Notes under the pieces: model-generated | Seen by the model: only the letters and a program-made list of their open reading frames with translations | The model's database searches: none | What the model was told of the DNA's origin: nothing | Program-made: the position numbers and the translations under genes | In this document: in pieces, positions 6,769 through 7,161 of the stretch | Layout: each line of letters opens with the position of its first letter | How positions within the stretch are numbered: the first letter of the stretch is position 1 | Assembly (NCBI GenBank): GCA_946622835.1 | Contig: CAMOQI010000038.1 | Location: forward strand, 1 to 7,161 | Reading direction: 5' to 3' | Length of the DNA: 7,161 nucleotides | Source: an uncultured Candidatus Melainabacteria bacterium | GTDB lineage: Bacteria; Cyanobacteriota; Vampirovibrionia; Gastranaerophilales; Gastranaerophilaceae

Positions 6769-6867
6769 ATGGTTATAGGATTTCACAGTCCCTATGAAGA
6801 AAACGGGTATCTCAGTAACTGGTTTCCGCCTCGCTTTTTCACCCACCGGGTGCGCTCGGCGGCTTAG
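6769..6867 (+). pseudogene. NADAR-family (YbiA/DUF1768-like) gene, truncated after about 19 codons
   Basis: A textbook RBS (AAAGGAGG, 8-base spacing) precedes an ATG opening MVIGFHSPYEENGYLSNWF. This matches the start of NADAR-domain proteins (F.SP.E..G.LSN.Y), which hydrolyse N-glycosidic bonds in ADP-ribose-type or riboflavin-precursor substrates. Some are reported to remove ADP-ribose from guanine in DNA next to DarT toxins. The likeness stops at residue 19. The following codons (PPRFFTHRVRSAA, then TAG) belong to the repeat that begins at 6824. A normal NADAR protein is about 150-200 residues, so the gene is destroyed unless its remainder lies beyond the element outside the window. The RBS and first codons are intact, so the break is probably recent, or it is an assembly join. 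Confidence 0.75.
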
Positions 6868-6919
6868 CCCCGGGAACCCGGAGGTCGCAGAACCTATCCA
6901 TAACGAAAAAACTCCGACA
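6824..6919. repeat. 96-bp direct repeat, copy 1
   Basis: This copy starts at TTCCGCC, exactly where the NADAR reading frame loses its similarity. Compared with copy 2 it differs at two positions (CACCCACC versus CACCAACC, and GGCTTAG versus GGCATAG). It is much more G+C-rich than the neighbouring genes. It holds a CCGGG-AA-CCCGG inverted repeat (6870-6881) and an outer CCGCC/GGCGG pairing (6826-6830 with 6858-6862) enclosing a CACCC-ACC-GGGTG hairpin. Its right end contributes the A-run and first stem bases of the terminator. Confidence 0.95.
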
Positions 6920-6945
6920 CCCTAATGGGTATCGGAAATTTTTTT
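6906..6945 (-). terminator. Bidirectional hairpin terminator after the tRNA-like sequence
   Basis: TCCGA (6913-6917) pairs with TCGGA (6932-6936), and ACCC (6919-6922) with GGGT (6927-6930), closing a TAAT loop with one mismatch. On the minus strand the stem is followed by six T's (A-run 6906-6911). On the plus strand it is followed by seven T's (6939-6945). It sits right behind the minus-strand tRNA-like 3' end, as expected for the terminator of that RNA, and could also stop read-through from the left. Confidence 0.78.
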
Positions 6946-7072
6946 GGTTGCGGGGACAGGACTTGAACCTGTTATCGCACAAACGCTTTGCGTTTGCTTG
7001 CCCTCTTGCGGTGCCCGAACACACGCGCATTTGGAGCATGGCGTGTTGTTCGACCGCTGCGCCTATTCCGCC
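6945..7072 (-). other. tRNA-like structured sequence with canonical tRNA 3' end
   Basis: Read on the minus strand, the last 28 bases are a perfect tRNA 3' end. The T-stem is ACAGG/CCTGT around the loop TTCAAGT, followed by CCCCGCA as acceptor strand, A as discriminator, and an encoded CCA. This end resembles bacterial tRNA-Met 3' ends. The 5' part starts GGCGGAATAGGCGCAGCGGTCGAA, like an acceptor strand, TA, and D-arm. However, only 4 of 7 acceptor pairs form, and the total of about 128 nt is some 40 nt longer than a class I tRNA. Between them are a 13-bp hairpin with a 7-base loop GCTCCAA (7017-7051) and a CAAACGC/GCGTTTG hairpin. It may be a decayed tRNA, a tRNA with an insertion, or a repeat-borne RNA that took over a tRNA tail. 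I do not assign an amino acid. Confidence 0.6.
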
Positions 7073-7161
7073 TCGCTTTTTCACCAACCGGGTGCGCTCG
7101 GCGGCATAGCCCCGGGAACCCGGAGGTCGCAGAACCTATCCATAACGAAAAAACTCCGACA
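7066..7161. repeat. 96-bp direct repeat, copy 2 (reaches window edge)
   Basis: Same orientation as copy 1, displaced by 242 bp, with 94 of 96 bases identical. It runs to the last base of the window, so its true right end is unknown and the unit could be longer or part of a tandem array. The first 7 bases (TTCCGCC) overlap the 5' end of the tRNA-like sequence on the other strand. Confidence 0.95.

Noticed and set aside
6945..7072. Ordinary functional tRNA
   Set aside because: Only the 3' end fits. The acceptor stem has 4 of 7 pairs, the length is about 128 nt, and the would-be anticodon arm is not of normal size, so no isotype is claimed.
6839..7087. 82-residue minus-strand open frame over the repeat region
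   Set aside because: It crosses the tRNA-like sequence, the terminator and the repeat copy 1, has no convincing protein pattern or RBS, and is best seen as a chance frame in structured GC-rich DNA.
6824..7161. CRISPR array
   Set aside because: The repeat is 96 bp and the spacer is 146 bp with a tRNA end and terminator; only two copies are seen and no cas genes are present.

Overview
The window looks like a defence island from a low-to-moderate GC Bacillota, probably a gut-type Clostridia. The grounds are AGGAGG-like ribosome binding sites, A+T-rich genes, and gene families common in that group. This placement is inference; no rRNA or housekeeping marker gene is present to test it.

Left part (1-2629): a compact, same-strand type II restriction-modification operon. 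It holds the C-terminal end of an XRE/Cro-CI-type regulator, a Vsr mismatch endonuclease, a complete C5-cytosine DNA methyltransferase, and a HpaII-family restriction endonuclease. The genes are 5 bp apart or overlap by 14 and 4 bp, so they are probably co-transcribed and translationally coupled. The HpaII assignment suggests the target CCGG. The methyltransferase would protect the site, the endonuclease would cut it when unmethylated, and Vsr would repair the T:G mismatches left when the 5-methylcytosine deaminates.

Middle (2630-3584): about 170 bp holds a 37-codon relic that starts like a second C5 methyltransferase, but three glycines of motif I are mutated. It is followed by an intact 224-residue gene I do not recognise, then a 108-bp A+T-rich gap.

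Right-centre (3585-6571): a two-gene Hachiman anti-phage system. HamA is a DUF1837 PD-(D/E)XK nuclease and HamB is an SF2 helicase. The two genes overlap and hamB has its own strong Shine-Dalgarno site inside hamA.

Right end (6572-7161): a spacer with a long imperfect inverted repeat. Next comes a good RBS and the first ~19 codons of a NADAR-family gene, which is cut off exactly where a GC-rich repetitive element begins. That element has two 96-bp direct copies (2 mismatches) starting 242 bp apart. Between them, on the minus strand, lies a structured sequence whose 3' end is a canonical tRNA T-arm, acceptor strand and CCA, followed by a bidirectional hairpin terminator. The rest of this tRNA-like sequence does not fold as a normal tRNA, so I describe it as tRNA-like rather than a functional tRNA.

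The restriction-modification and Hachiman systems are recognised families. The least explained parts are the 224-residue gene, the methyltransferase relic beside it, and the tRNA-tailed repeat element that breaks the NADAR gene.
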